Below, piece by piece: positions 50,430 to 59,194 of a stretch of DNA of 64,000 nucleotides; the first letter of the stretch is position 1; every line of letters starts with the position of its first letter. The position numbers and the translations under genes were made by a program. Origin of the DNA: a virus. The notes below the pieces were generated by a model. That model was not told the DNA's origin. It saw nothing but the letters and a program-made list of their open reading frames with translations, and did no database searches. The stretch is from IMG/VR virus record IMGVR_UViG_3300011116_000922, positions 1-64,000 of that record. One strand, written 5' to 3'.

Positions 50430-51392
50430 ATGTATACTATGAAGATCAATACAAACATAATCGGACTTTGGACGGAAACATACAGACCACAGACCATAGA
50501 AGACTGCATCTTGCCACAGGACACACAGGATGCGTTTAACACAATGGTGCAGCGCAACGAACCGCAGAACTTGCTCCTGTCAGGTGGAGCGGGTTGCGGA
50601 AAGACTTCTGTGGCAAAGGCACTGTGCAACGATCTTGGTTGCGATTGGTTGATGGTTAACTGTTCTGAAGACGGAAACATCGACACCCTACGCACCAAGA
50701 TTCGTCAGTTTGCGTCCACGGTATCCCTCACCGAAGGCGTGAAGAAGGTGGTCATTCTAGACGAGTTTGACTATTCCAATGCACAGTCCACTCAACCTGC
50801 CCTTCGCGGTTTCATTGAGGAGTTCGCGGCTAACTGCCGATTCATTCTGACTTGCAACTTCAAGAACCGGGTGATTGAGCCGCTGCACTCCCGATGCACC
50901 TGCATCGACTTCAGAATTCCGCAGAAGGAAAAGGCTAAACTCGCGGTTCGCTTCCTGAAGCGGGCAGAAGAAATTCTGAAGCGCGAGGGCATTGAGTACG
51001 ATCAGAAGGTTGTGGCTCAACTGGTGGGCAAGCACTTCCCGGATTTCCGGCGTACCCTGAACGAGTTGCAGCGGTATTCCGCTAGCGGCAAGATTGATGT
51101 GGGCATCCTGAATTCCATTGCCGATGTGCAGATCAAGGAATTGGTCAAGTGCATGAAGGGCAAGGACTTTGCGGGTGTTCGCAAGTGGGTGGTGGAGAAC
51201 TTGGATAATGACTCCACCCGAGTGTTCCGTGCAGTCTATGACGGGCTGTACGAGAACTTGGAGGGCGGCTCCATTCCTCAAGCCATCCTGATTCTTGCGG
51301 ATTACCAGTACAAGGCAGCATTTGCTGCGGACGCAGAAATCAACCTGACCGCTTGCATGGCACAACTAATGATGGAGTGCAAGTTCAAGTGA
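50430..51392 (+). CDS. 44: Clamp loader large subunit gp44
   Basis: The 320-residue AAA+ ATPase (T4 gp44 is 319) has TETYRPQTIEDCILP, Walker A GGAGCGKTS (52-60), Walker B VVILDEFDYS, the LTCNFKNRVIEPLHSRC sensor/arginine-finger region and FPDFRRTLNELQRYS. Four copies with one gp62 open the gp45 ring. Two ATGs (50430 and 50439) are possible; neither has a clear ribosome-binding site. Its end overlaps the next gene (GTGA). Confidence 0.95.
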   Translation: MYTMKINTNIIGLWTETYRPQTIEDCILPQDTQDAFNTMVQRNEPQNLLLSGGAGCGKTSVAKALCNDLGCDWLMVNCSEDGNIDTLRTKIRQFASTVSLTEGVKKVVILDEFDYSNAQSTQPALRGFIEEFAANCRFILTCNFKNRVIEPLHSRCTCIDFRIPQKEKAKLAVRFLKRAEEILKREGIEYDQKVVAQLVGKHFPDFRRTLNELQRYSASGKIDVGILNSIADVQIKELVKCMKGKDFAGVRKWVVENLDNDSTRVFRAVYDGLYENLEGGSIPQAILILADYQYKAAFAADAEINLTACMAQLMMECKFK

Positions 51393-51649
51393 GCAAATTC
51401 ACGCCCAACAAGGGCATGGAATACGAGGATCTTCTGATGCGGAATCAGCAGTACGCAGCAGAGATTGAACGGCTTCACATCGCTCTAGGGAATGCTCTAC
51501 AGGAACGCAATCATCTGCAAACCGAATGTAATAAAGTAAAGCGAATGTATTGCAGAGTAGTTGCGTATCACGATATAACATACCGGACTCCCGAAGACCT
51601 TGCCAATGATAAAAATTGGGACTGCTTCAAGGAGGACACCAATGTCTGA
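51389..51649 (+). CDS. Small coiled-coil protein between gp44 and gp62
   Basis: I choose GTG 51389, overlapping the gp44 stop as GTGA (86 residues); ATG 51416 is an alternative. The middle is a coiled coil (NQQYAAEIERLHIALGNALQ, then ERNHLQTECNKVKRMY). The C-terminal RTPEDLANDKNWDCFKEDTN is acidic. No family is recognised. It ends 8 bases inside a micro-ORF that carries a strong ribosome-binding site. Confidence 0.6.
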   Translation: MSKFTPNKGMEYEDLLMRNQQYAAEIERLHIALGNALQERNHLQTECNKVKRMYCRVVAYHDITYRTPEDLANDKNWDCFKEDTNV

Positions 51650-51716
51650 CCCATCAGTTCCCAAAGAATACTTTGTGATGTTCTGCGTAACCCTGCCCAT
51701 CATTCTCAAGTATTAA
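51642..51716 (+). CDS. Micro-ORF, 24-residue hydrophobic peptide
   Basis: ATG 51642 is preceded by AGGAGG (51630-51635), one of the best ribosome-binding sites in the window. The peptide MSDPSVPKEYFVMFCVTL plus PIILKY has a hydrophobic second half that is short for a membrane span. It overlaps the upstream stop by 8 bases and ends 5 bases before gp62. It may be a real micropeptide or a leader whose translation feeds ribosomes to gp62. Confidence 0.45.
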   Translation: MSDPSVPKEYFVMFCVTLPIILKY

Positions 51717-51721
51717 TCCCA

Positions 51722-52108
51722 ATGAGCCATCAACTTTCTGATTATTTGAAAGCCATCAACGAAACCAAAGAGCCGTTGATGGACACCCCCGAGTGGGGCA
51801 AGCCGTCCTATCCTGCATTCGTGGTGGGTCGGTGTCTGTCGTATTTCCCCGATACCCTGTTCGCGGTAAACGAGATGAATACCCGTGCCCACATCGACCC
51901 CAAGATGCACTTTGACTTTCTGCGCGGTGCTGTGCGAAAGCGCAAGCGGTTCTCCAAGTGGCTTAAGCGGGAAAGCGATGAGCGAGTGCAAGCCCTGATT
52001 GAGTACTACGGGTTCTCTGCCAAGAAGGCACGGGAAGCCTTGCTTGTGCTGACCGAAGCACAAGTTTCTGAAATAATGGACGCTGTTTCGAAGGGTGGAA
52101 AGCCGTAG
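51722..52108 (+). CDS. 62: Clamp loader small subunit gp62
   Basis: The 128-residue product has FVVGRCLSYFPDTLFAVNEM, FDFLRGAVRKRKRFSKWLKR and YYGFSAKKAREALLVLTEAQ, the pattern of the short gp62 of aquatic T4-like phages (T4 gp62 itself is 187). It completes the gp44 clamp loader. It has no strong ribosome-binding site of its own, so coupling to the micro-ORF just upstream is plausible. Confidence 0.9.
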   Translation: MSHQLSDYLKAINETKEPLMDTPEWGKPSYPAFVVGRCLSYFPDTLFAVNEMNTRAHIDPKMHFDFLRGAVRKRKRFSKWLKRESDERVQALIEYYGFSAKKAREALLVLTEAQVSEIMDAVSKGGKP

Positions 52109-52111
52109 TGG

Positions 52112-52119
52112 ACTAAATA
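52112..52119 (+). promoter_or_regulatory. Weak late-promoter-like octamer (ACTAAATA) before regA
   Basis: ACTAAATA differs from TATAAATA at two positions and lies 36 bases upstream of regA. It resembles the TCTAAATA sites before gp13 and gp22, but here it precedes an early-type gene. Confidence 0.2.
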
Positions 52120-52155
52120 GTTCCGTGTCACATAATTTTAGAAAGTGGTATAGAC

Positions 52156-52596
52156 ATGGAACAACCCAACGAACGATACATTGATCTTGAACCCAAAGAC
52201 CTACTGGAAGTAACAATTGCAAAGCCTGATGACTTCCTGAAGGTGCGTGAAACCCTGACCCGAATCGGGGTATCTTCTCGTAAAGAAAAGAAACTGTGGC
52301 AGTCCTGCCATATCCTGCACAAGCGCGGCAAATACTATATTGTCCACTTCAAGGAAATGTTTGCACTGGATGATCTGCCCACCTCTATTGACTCCGAGGA
52401 CATTGGACGGCGCAACACCATTGCGTGTCTGCTTGAGGAGTGGGGGCTGCTAAAGATCGTGGACAAGAACAGGATTGCAGACAAGGTTCCCCTCAACAAA
52501 ATAAAGATCCTTCCCTATAAAGAAAAGGGAGAGTGGGAATTGTGTCCTAAATACCACATAGGACGCAGCAAGCCCGGTAGCAAATCAGAAGACTAA
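52156..52596 (+). CDS. regA: Translational repressor RegA
   Basis: The 146-residue protein contains the whole T4 RegA core (122 residues): LEVTIAKPDDFLKVRETLTR, KKLWQSCHILHKRGKYYIVH, FKEMFALDD and CLLEEWGLLKIVD, ending KGEWELCPKYHIGRSKPG. RegA binds the start regions of several early phage mRNAs and blocks translation; its own start has only a weak ribosome-binding site, as expected for autoregulation. About 15 extra residues lie at the N-terminus. It is the last T4 core gene before the glycan island. Confidence 0.96.
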   Translation: MEQPNERYIDLEPKDLLEVTIAKPDDFLKVRETLTRIGVSSRKEKKLWQSCHILHKRGKYYIVHFKEMFALDDLPTSIDSEDIGRRNTIACLLEEWGLLKIVDKNRIADKVPLNKIKILPYKEKGEWELCPKYHIGRSKPGSKSED

Positions 52597-52617
52597 ACTA
52601 AACAGGAGATATTCGTA

Positions 52618-53307
52618 ATGAGCCGACTAGTGATTAAGTTCCCAACGCGGAACCGCCCTGATAAATTCAAAGCCGTTTTCACCCGATACCAAACTTTCTT
52701 AAGCGGACAGCACGATGTTCGTTTCATCATCACGATGGACGAAGACGATGCCACCATGAACAACCCGGAAATGCACCAGTGGATTTCCACTCGCGCACGG
52801 AACGCACAGATTGAGTGCTTCTACGGGCAGTCCAAGAGCAAGATCGAAGCCTGTAATGCCAACCTAGAAGGCGTGGACGGCGATGTGCTGCTGCTTGCGT
52901 CTGATGACATGGTGCCCGTGCAGATGGGTTACGATGAGATTATCTTCAAGTGCTTTGAACACGCATTCCCTGATTTTGATGGTGCCATCAAGTTTTGGGA
53001 TGGGCTGCGCCCCAAGGAAGATCCCCTGATGACCTTGATGGTCATGGGGTTCCCCCTGTACAAGCGGTTTGGATATGTGTACAATCCTGAATACAAGTCC
53101 CTGTACTGCGACAACGAGCAGACACAGGTGTGTGCCGCGCTGAACAAGTTGCGCCGCTGCGACATGTGCATCGTGCAGCACCAGTGGAGTGGTGAGCCGT
53201 GGGACGAACTCCATGCAAGAAATGAGAACGCAGAAATGTACGGTGTGGACGGGGAGACATTCAAGAGGCGTGCTGCTAATAAATTTTACATGGAGAATGT
53301 AAAATGA
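52618..53307 (+). CDS. GT-A glycosyltransferase-like protein, first gene of glycan island
   Basis: The 229 residues begin SRLVIKFPTRNRPDKFKAVF, a GT2-type nucleotide-sugar start (FPTRNRP), with VRFIITMDEDDATMNNPEM after it and then GDVLLLASDDMVPVQMGYDE, where SDDM may stand for the DxD metal motif. The C-terminal part is rich in aromatic and Cys residues. The sugar and acceptor are unknown. CAGGAGA lies before the ATG. It overlaps the next gene by ATGA. Confidence 0.75.
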   Translation: MSRLVIKFPTRNRPDKFKAVFTRYQTFLSGQHDVRFIITMDEDDATMNNPEMHQWISTRARNAQIECFYGQSKSKIEACNANLEGVDGDVLLLASDDMVPVQMGYDEIIFKCFEHAFPDFDGAIKFWDGLRPKEDPLMTLMVMGFPLYKRFGYVYNPEYKSLYCDNEQTQVCAALNKLRRCDMCIVQHQWSGEPWDELHARNENAEMYGVDGETFKRRAANKFYMENVK

Positions 53308-53945
53308 AAACTATTAGACACTATTGCAACGAATCAATTTTTGAACAGCAACTGTTCACCTATCCAAATTTGTATAGAGCAATGGTTCAACATTTTGGAA
53401 CCGGAAGTCATTTCGTGGAAATTGGATGCTGGAAAGGACAATCTGCTTCTTTCATGGCAGTAGAAATACACAATTCAAGAAAAAAAATCAAGTTCGACTG
53501 TGTGGATCATTGGTCTGATGGAGAGGGATGTCCGAATCCAACATGGATGCCCACTGATAAAACACTGTTTGAGGTTTTTTTGAGTAATACGGAAAGGGTA
53601 AACCATATCATAACTCCAGTGCGGATGCGGTCTACGGATGCTGCAAACAAATATTGGGACAACTCTCTTGATTTTGTGTTTATTGATGGCGATCATTCCT
53701 ACGAAGCATGTAAGGAAGATATACTTGCATGGCTTCCAAAAATGAAAACCGGATCCATTTTGGCAGGACATGATTACGGATGGTGTCCTGAAGTCCAAAA
53801 TGCGGTTCACGATGTTTTGGGAGAAAGAATTGAAAAAATTGAAGACCAACACGGTGTTCGATACAAGTCCTATAGCGATCCGTGGGGAGAAGGCTGTTGG
53901 ATGGTTCAAGTAACTAGGAGCGAAAATGCCAGTACCAGCAAGTGA
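53304..53945 (+). CDS. Class I SAM-dependent methyltransferase
   Basis: The 213-residue product has motif I FVEIGCWKGQSASF (about 37-50), an acidic strand end FDCVDHW, and FVFIDGDHSYEACKEDILAW followed by GSILAGHDY, the pattern of the Methyltransf_24 family. The substrate is probably a sugar or glycan given its neighbours. Its codons look AT-richer than those of the preceding gene and the replication genes, which suggests separate acquisition. It overlaps the next gene by 20 bases. Confidence 0.85.
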   Translation: MKTIRHYCNESIFEQQLFTYPNLYRAMVQHFGTGSHFVEIGCWKGQSASFMAVEIHNSRKKIKFDCVDHWSDGEGCPNPTWMPTDKTLFEVFLSNTERVNHIITPVRMRSTDAANKYWDNSLDFVFIDGDHSYEACKEDILAWLPKMKTGSILAGHDYGWCPEVQNAVHDVLGERIEKIEDQHGVRYKSYSDPWGEGCWMVQVTRSENASTSK

Positions 53946-54567
53946 AATTCTTTTAAGCATTCTTATTCTGTCTATTCCGTCCCGAATTGAAAAAGCCTGT
54001 AATCTAATCAAGACACTTGAGGGGCAGTTGGGAGATCGGCGGTCGGTTGAGATCCTGATGTTCAACGACAACCGTTCGCAGACCATTTCCGAAAAGCGGA
54101 ATGTGCTGCTCCATGCTGCCCGTGGACAGTTCGTTTGCTTCTTGGACGATGATGATCGTGTATCAACGGATTACATCGACCAGTTGCTGACGGCAATTGC
54201 TTCGGCTCCAAAGGTGGACTGCATTTCATTTAATCAGTTCTGCTCCATTGACGGCGAACCCATGAATGTGGAATTTGGCATGGGAAATCCTCACGGAATT
54301 CTGTGGCGCGATCCCGAAAACGGTGGTATGTTGGGAGACATTAAGCGTCCTCCGTATCATATGTGCGTGTTCCGCCGTGAAATCGCACAGAGCGAGGACT
54401 TTAATCCCATGACCGGAAAGAACGGGCAGTCCCACGGAGAGGACTTTGATTGGCTTATGCGGCTGTATCCCAAGATTCAGACGGAGCATCACATTGATGC
54501 GCCTCTCCACAATTATGTTTACGATTCCAAGACAACCACTTCACTAGTACCACAGGGAAACACATGA
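53926..54567 (+). CDS. Glycosyltransferase family 2 protein
   Basis: The 213 residues show LSILILSIPSRIEKACNLI, then VEILMFNDN, SEKRNVLLHAARGQFVCFLD and a DDDD run (74-77) serving as the GT-A metal motif. GEDFDWLMRLYP near 170 supplies the usual ED-type acceptor-site acid. It transfers an unknown sugar. The end overlaps the next gene by ATGA. Confidence 0.87.
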   Translation: MPVPASEILLSILILSIPSRIEKACNLIKTLEGQLGDRRSVEILMFNDNRSQTISEKRNVLLHAARGQFVCFLDDDDRVSTDYIDQLLTAIASAPKVDCISFNQFCSIDGEPMNVEFGMGNPHGILWRDPENGGMLGDIKRPPYHMCVFRREIAQSEDFNPMTGKNGQSHGEDFDWLMRLYPKIQTEHHIDAPLHNYVYDSKTTTSLVPQGNT

Positions 54568-55277
54568 AGATTCTTCTAAATTATGCAAGCGGTGACAAGT
54601 TCAAGCACTCTCAAGTTCACAACAGCCAATCAGGGCTAGCAGCAGGATTCAATGTCATCTATCAGATGAGCGATGGCGACATTGACCGCAACTTCAAGAC
54701 CGAAAACCAAGGCATCCTGAAGGAGCGGCGCGGCGTGGGATACTGGCTGTGGAAGCCGTATTTCGTGGATCGTCTTATTTGGACAATGAGCGAAACCGAT
54801 GTACTGTTCTATGCGGATGCAGGATCGTATTTCGTGAAGCGCATGGATCCAATTTTTGAGGCTATTCAAAAGGACAGCAACGGCGTACTGGCATTCAATA
54901 TGTCCGGTGGGCACACCGAAAAGCACTGGACAAAGCGGGATGTGTTCCGTACCATTGGGGCAGAGACTCCCGACTACACCGATACTCCGCAGCGCATGGC
55001 AAGTTTCATGGTGTTCCGTGGAACTGCATTTGCAAAGGCACTGGTTCGTGAGTATTTGAATCTGTGCTGCAACCCCCATCTTGTAACGGATGATCCCAAT
55101 GTGGACGGATGGGTGGAACCGGGATTCCAAGACAACCGACACGATCAATCTATTTGGAGTGTCTTGACAAAGAAGCACCGGGTTGCTACACTACCTGACC
55201 CCACACAATGGGGGCTGCACCACAAGGAAACCACCGAAGCCGATGTGTTCATCAACCACACGCGAGATCCCCGATGA
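54564..55277 (+). CDS. Putative glycosyltransferase (YWLWKP family)
   Basis: The 237-residue protein contains ERRGVGYWLWKPYFVDRLIW and DVLFYADAGSYF, where DAG takes the place of the DxD motif. This pair marks a family of GT-A-like proteins seen in capsule and LPS loci and in large viruses. Later RHDQSIWSVLTKKH resembles the acceptor-side DQS motif. The reaction is not known. A TTGACA/TACACT pair lies inside its 3' end, and its stop overlaps the next ATG. Confidence 0.75.
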   Translation: MKILLNYASGDKFKHSQVHNSQSGLAAGFNVIYQMSDGDIDRNFKTENQGILKERRGVGYWLWKPYFVDRLIWTMSETDVLFYADAGSYFVKRMDPIFEAIQKDSNGVLAFNMSGGHTEKHWTKRDVFRTIGAETPDYTDTPQRMASFMVFRGTAFAKALVREYLNLCCNPHLVTDDPNVDGWVEPGFQDNRHDQSIWSVLTKKHRVATLPDPTQWGLHHKETTEADVFINHTRDPR

Positions 55278-56074
55278 AGATTGAAAAAGTCATTGTATCA
55301 ACGAATTCCAATCCGCTGTACTTTGACTTTTGGAAATCGTTTTCGTATGTGTGGAAGGAAAAGATGGGAGCCGATCCCGTCCTGATATACATCGACAAGG
55401 ATCCCCATGCTGCACAGATTGATGATCGGTGGGGTGAGGTAATCCGCGTAAAGACCGTGGATGGAGTTCCCGAATATCTGCAAACCCAGTGGTCGCGTTT
55501 TTTCTTTGCTCGTAATTTTCCTGATGCAGTCTGCATGACCAGTGATATTGATATGTACCCGCTGAACAAGCCTTACTTCATGGATGAGTTCAGTCTTGAC
55601 GGAAACTGGCATCTGCACTTGAACGGAAACGGAGTAACAGGAAAATACGATGATTGGATTACAGGAAAGTGCAATTTGACGGTTTGCTATCATGTGAATT
55701 ACGGAAAGCAGTTTCCTGCGATATTTGACATGGCAGACTCTTGGGAAGACGAGATCCGCAGACTCCATGCCATGAATCTAGGCAAGGATCAGTCACAGTG
55801 GGCAGAACACCTCAAGGGTATGGACAACTGGGGAGCAGAAGAAGACTACAGCACAGCAGTTCTTCGGAAAAAGGGTTCGGAGAATGCGCTCAAGGTGTAT
55901 GCCAAGGGGCTGTACGGACACCGATTTGATCGTTCATCGTGGGAGATATGCAGACAGGCAATGGACTCGCACAGGTTCGTTGACTGCCACTCTCTTCGTC
56001 CATTCGGGCAGAACCGAGATAAAATTCTAGAAGTGCTGTCCCACCATCACGGAGAACTAGATGATTCCATCTGA
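55274..56074 (+). CDS. Putative glycosyltransferase-like protein
   Basis: I use ATG 55274, overlapping the upstream stop (ATGA), giving 266 residues. The fold pattern is GT-A-like: KVIVSTNSNPLYFDFWKSF, DPVLIYIDKD, WSRFFFARNFPDAVCMTSDI and DMYPLNKPYF, where SDIDM could be the metal site. A long C-terminal region is rich in Trp, His and Asp. Similar proteins sit in surface-polysaccharide loci. The family assignment is tentative. It overlaps the next gene by 14 bases. Confidence 0.68.
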   Translation: MKIEKVIVSTNSNPLYFDFWKSFSYVWKEKMGADPVLIYIDKDPHAAQIDDRWGEVIRVKTVDGVPEYLQTQWSRFFFARNFPDAVCMTSDIDMYPLNKPYFMDEFSLDGNWHLHLNGNGVTGKYDDWITGKCNLTVCYHVNYGKQFPAIFDMADSWEDEIRRLHAMNLGKDQSQWAEHLKGMDNWGAEEDYSTAVLRKKGSENALKVYAKGLYGHRFDRSSWEICRQAMDSHRFVDCHSLRPFGQNRDKILEVLSHHHGELDDSI

Positions 56075-56879
56075 CCAAATAATCAGCGGACAGAATCTTG
56101 CTGCAAAGTGCGACTATGTGTTCGCGCAAATGTGGGACACCGGATCAGGAGCAGTTCCAATTTTTGCAAAGTATGCTCCTGCTTTCAAGGGTGGAGAATT
56201 AGTGTTTTGCAAGACGGACTACATTGTTGCCCTGCACGATGTAGTGAAGGAATGTGTTCCTAGAGATGTGCCGTTCACTGTTCTGACTCACGACAGCGAC
56301 TATCCCGTTACCCAAGACATGACACAACTGTTTGCAGACAGACCCGTGAAATGGTACGGCATGAACTGCTCCACGGAAACAGCGAATCCTGTGCCTATTG
56401 GAATTGCAAACACATACTGCAATCTCACCATGAAGGGCAAGGATTTCCAAGCAGCGTCCCCTTCTAGGCTTCTGTATGTAAACCACCGTACCGAAAACTT
56501 TCCGATGGAACGCGAGTGGCTGTATCCGTACTTTTCAGGAAAAACTTGGTGTACGGTGAAGCAGCCGTATCCCAAGGGAGAGATTGCACAATACAAGCAG
56601 GAACTATTGGATCACAAGTTTGTCTTGTGCCCCCGAGGAAACGGCGTGGATACGCATCGTCTTTGGGAAGCCTTGTATTGCGGGGTGATTCCGATAGTGA
56701 AACGCCACCGCACACATCGTCCACTGGAAGGCAATCTGCCTATCATGTTCGTGGATGATTACAAGGAAGTCACGGAAGACCTATTGACTCGCAAGTACGA
56801 TGAGTTTTCATCAACCGAATGGAAGCGAGATATGCTGACTGTATCGTGGTGGATAGACAACATGAAGAAAGGACTGTAA
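56061..56879 (+). CDS. Exostosin-like (GT47-type) glycosyltransferase
   Basis: The 272-residue protein has the GT-B donor-site signature HKFVLCPRGNGVDTHRLWEA followed by LYCGVIPIVKRH and LPIMFVDDY, the hallmark of exostosin-type domains. The N-terminal half (QMWDTGSGAVPIFAKYAPAF; FTVLTHDSDYPV) would be the acceptor-side Rossmann domain. The donor sugar is unknown. The stop codon is shared with the next start (TAATG). Confidence 0.83.
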   Translation: MIPSDQIISGQNLAAKCDYVFAQMWDTGSGAVPIFAKYAPAFKGGELVFCKTDYIVALHDVVKECVPRDVPFTVLTHDSDYPVTQDMTQLFADRPVKWYGMNCSTETANPVPIGIANTYCNLTMKGKDFQAASPSRLLYVNHRTENFPMEREWLYPYFSGKTWCTVKQPYPKGEIAQYKQELLDHKFVLCPRGNGVDTHRLWEALYCGVIPIVKRHRTHRPLEGNLPIMFVDDYKEVTEDLLTRKYDEFSSTEWKRDMLTVSWWIDNMKKGL

Positions 56880-57571
56880 TGCACCTTAATATACTGAACA
56901 ACCAATACATCGAAGAACTGTACACAGAATATGTGATAAAGGAGTCTTCATACTTCCAACGATTTGAAGACCTGAACGCAGTATTGAGTCCACAGGAACT
57001 CGCTGCTTACAGTCGTATGGATCCACCGCGAGTGGTTTCCATAATTGACTTTAAGGAGTGGGTAAAAAAGTACGGCATAGATCAGGGAGAAAATCTGCTG
57101 TCAACTTGCCCATCGGATCCCGAACTCAAGTACATCAAGTACAAGAATGTCACGGGGGTATACTACCCTCCCCATGATCTTCATACATTCGATGTCCCAA
57201 AGAAGGACAATGATTTTGCAATCTTCAATCAGACCATTGAGCATCTGCACACTCCGATTTTGGCAATCAATCGTATTCGTGAACACCTGAAGGACGGAGG
57301 GTATGTGTATACCACCGTGCCAACCATAAACATTCCACACCTGACACCCATTCACTTCAATGGGCTGACTCCAACTGGTCTTTGTGCCCTGATGGAGTCT
57401 TGCGGATTTGAGGTGTGTGAGTGCGGTTACTGGGGCAACAAGAAGTATATCGACTACATCTTTACGCATGGAGATTGGCCAAACTACAAACAAGTTCTTG
57501 ACGAGAGCGGAAAGTTGAAGTATGATCCGGTGTGTCAGGCACAAACATGGGTTCTAGCAAAGAAGGTATAA
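56879..57571 (+). CDS. SAM methyltransferase-like protein without a clear motif I
   Basis: From ATG 56879 (230 residues) the protein shows DFAIFNQTIEHLHTPILAIN, IREHLKDGGYVYTTVPTINI, NGLTPTGLCALMESCGFEVC and a GYWGNKKYIDYIF end, which are motifs II-IV and the C-terminal part of Methyltransf_11/23-type enzymes. The usual GxGxG motif I is absent: the corresponding region reads LSTCPSDPELKYIKYK. It may bind SAM differently or be inactive. It precedes the GT25 gene by one base. Confidence 0.7.
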   Translation: MHLNILNNQYIEELYTEYVIKESSYFQRFEDLNAVLSPQELAAYSRMDPPRVVSIIDFKEWVKKYGIDQGENLLSTCPSDPELKYIKYKNVTGVYYPPHDLHTFDVPKKDNDFAIFNQTIEHLHTPILAINRIREHLKDGGYVYTTVPTINIPHLTPIHFNGLTPTGLCALMESCGFEVCECGYWGNKKYIDYIFTHGDWPNYKQVLDESGKLKYDPVCQAQTWVLAKKV

Positions 57572-57572
57572 T

Positions 57573-58274
57573 ATGCCAGTAGACATAAAAACAACCATTC
57601 TCCATTACAAGCCCCTTGCAGATCGTAAGGAAAACATGATCCGGCAGATGGAAAGGCACGACTTTACGGACTATTCTTTCTATGAAGAGTTTGACGGAAA
57701 CGAACTAGACGAAACCGTAATCCGGGCACACTATTCCGATGTTCGTGAGTTTGGAGAAGAAACTCAACACAAGGCATCTGTTTATGAGCGTTTGATTCCC
57801 GGTAGTAGCAAAACCGTGAACCCGTTGACTATGGGAGAGATATCTATTGCTACGAAGTTCGGAAAAGTATTTGAAAAATTGAGTCTGTCGGATGGAGATT
57901 ACTTTTTGATATTTGAAGATGATGTCATCCTTTGTCAGAATTTTGAAACGAACTTGACAAATTTTCTAAACGCCACACCAAATGATTGGGATGCCATCTA
58001 TTTTGGTAGCGGGGCAAATATGAAGCCTAGATCCATCAAAGACGGATGTGTTGCTTATTTGACAGATCATCCTGCTTCGCGGTGTGCGGATTCCATACTG
58101 ATAAAAAAGTCCGCTATTACTGATTTGGCTAAAACATGGTTTCCGTTTCATCTGCCTGCTGATTGGGAACTGGGATATCAACATTTTTTGCATAATCATC
58201 GTGTGTATTGGTGGGAACCTAGCCTGACTCGTCAAGGTTCGGAATATGGAATTTTCAAGAGTTCTTTGAGGTAA
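57573..58274 (+). CDS. Glycosyltransferase family 25 (LPS-type)
   Basis: The 233-residue protein has ILHYKPLADRKENMIRQME, FDGNELDE, then LTMGEISIATKFGKVFEKL and YFLIFEDDVILC, the ordered motifs of GT25 (LgtB/Lex1 type), which add galactose or related sugars to lipooligosaccharide. The EDD acid cluster is intact. The base composition is visibly AT-richer than that of the replication genes. It lies 2 bases from the next gene. Confidence 0.88.
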   Translation: MPVDIKTTILHYKPLADRKENMIRQMERHDFTDYSFYEEFDGNELDETVIRAHYSDVREFGEETQHKASVYERLIPGSSKTVNPLTMGEISIATKFGKVFEKLSLSDGDYFLIFEDDVILCQNFETNLTNFLNATPNDWDAIYFGSGANMKPRSIKDGCVAYLTDHPASRCADSILIKKSAITDLAKTWFPFHLPADWELGYQHFLHNHRVYWWEPSLTRQGSEYGIFKSSLR

Positions 58275-58276
58275 GT

Positions 58277-59194
58277 ATGAGTAAGCCTAAAATCAAACTG
58301 TGGTTTTCTGACATGTGGGGATACGATGAGTTCCAGTTCAACCCAATGGACAATTATTTCACGGATCTATTTTCCGCGAAGTACGATGTGGTGCTAGACG
58401 AACATTCCCCCGATCTTCTTGTATACAGTTGTTTTTCTCGAAATCATCTTAAGTACAATGGTAGATGCAAGAAACTGTTTTATTCGGGAGAAAACATCAC
58501 CCCCGCAAGCGATCCCCATCGCAAGGTAAATCCTGATTTCAACGAGTGTGATCTTTTCATGGGAAAATTTCCAACGGATGATCGCTGCTACTACCACCCG
58601 CTTTGGGTTTTGTTTGTGAATTGGTTTAATAAGACGCAGCCAAGATCGTATCCTAGTAATCCCACCTTCCATGTTGAAGCGGATTCTCTTTTGGTGGAAC
58701 GACCCTATACACCAAAGAGCAAGTTCTGCTGCTTCATCAACAATAATCCAATAGAAGATCGGGTAAACCTATTCAATGGGTTGCATTCATATAAACATGT
58801 TGACAGTTACGGTTACCTGTATAACAATGTTGGATATGCATTACGGGGATCGGAAAAGGCAAAGATTGATGTTGTCAACCATTATAAATTCACCATTGCT
58901 TTTGAGAACAGTTTTTACCCCGGTTACATAACAGAAAAATTGGTTCAACCGTATTCGGTTGGTTCGATTCCTATCTACTCAGGTGGATTAGACGAAACCG
59001 TGTTCAACAAGAAGAGTATGGTGTATCGTGGAGACTACCAATCAATTCAAGATGTGATTGATGAAGTCAAGAAGATTGACCAAAACGATGATCTGTATCA
59101 GGAATACATGAGTGAGCCTTTGTTTAATGAAAACCGCATTCCCGATTGTTTCCGTCCCGAAAATGTATTGAAATGGATAGAGGAGAGACTATGA
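58277..59194 (+). CDS. GT10 family (alpha-1,3-fucosyltransferase-like)
   Basis: The 305-residue product has KLFYSGENITP, FCCFINNNPIEDRVNLFNGL, VDSYGYLYNN and the GT10 donor signature FTIAFENSFYPGYITEKLVQ, then SIPIYSGG. GT10 enzymes transfer L-fucose from GDP-fucose. GDP-L-fucose synthase is encoded 2.5 kb downstream, so donor synthesis and transfer are linked. Complete, overlapping the next gene by ATGA. Confidence 0.9.
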   Translation: MSKPKIKLWFSDMWGYDEFQFNPMDNYFTDLFSAKYDVVLDEHSPDLLVYSCFSRNHLKYNGRCKKLFYSGENITPASDPHRKVNPDFNECDLFMGKFPTDDRCYYHPLWVLFVNWFNKTQPRSYPSNPTFHVEADSLLVERPYTPKSKFCCFINNNPIEDRVNLFNGLHSYKHVDSYGYLYNNVGYALRGSEKAKIDVVNHYKFTIAFENSFYPGYITEKLVQPYSVGSIPIYSGGLDETVFNKKSMVYRGDYQSIQDVIDEVKKIDQNDDLYQEYMSEPLFNENRIPDCFRPENVLKWIEERL

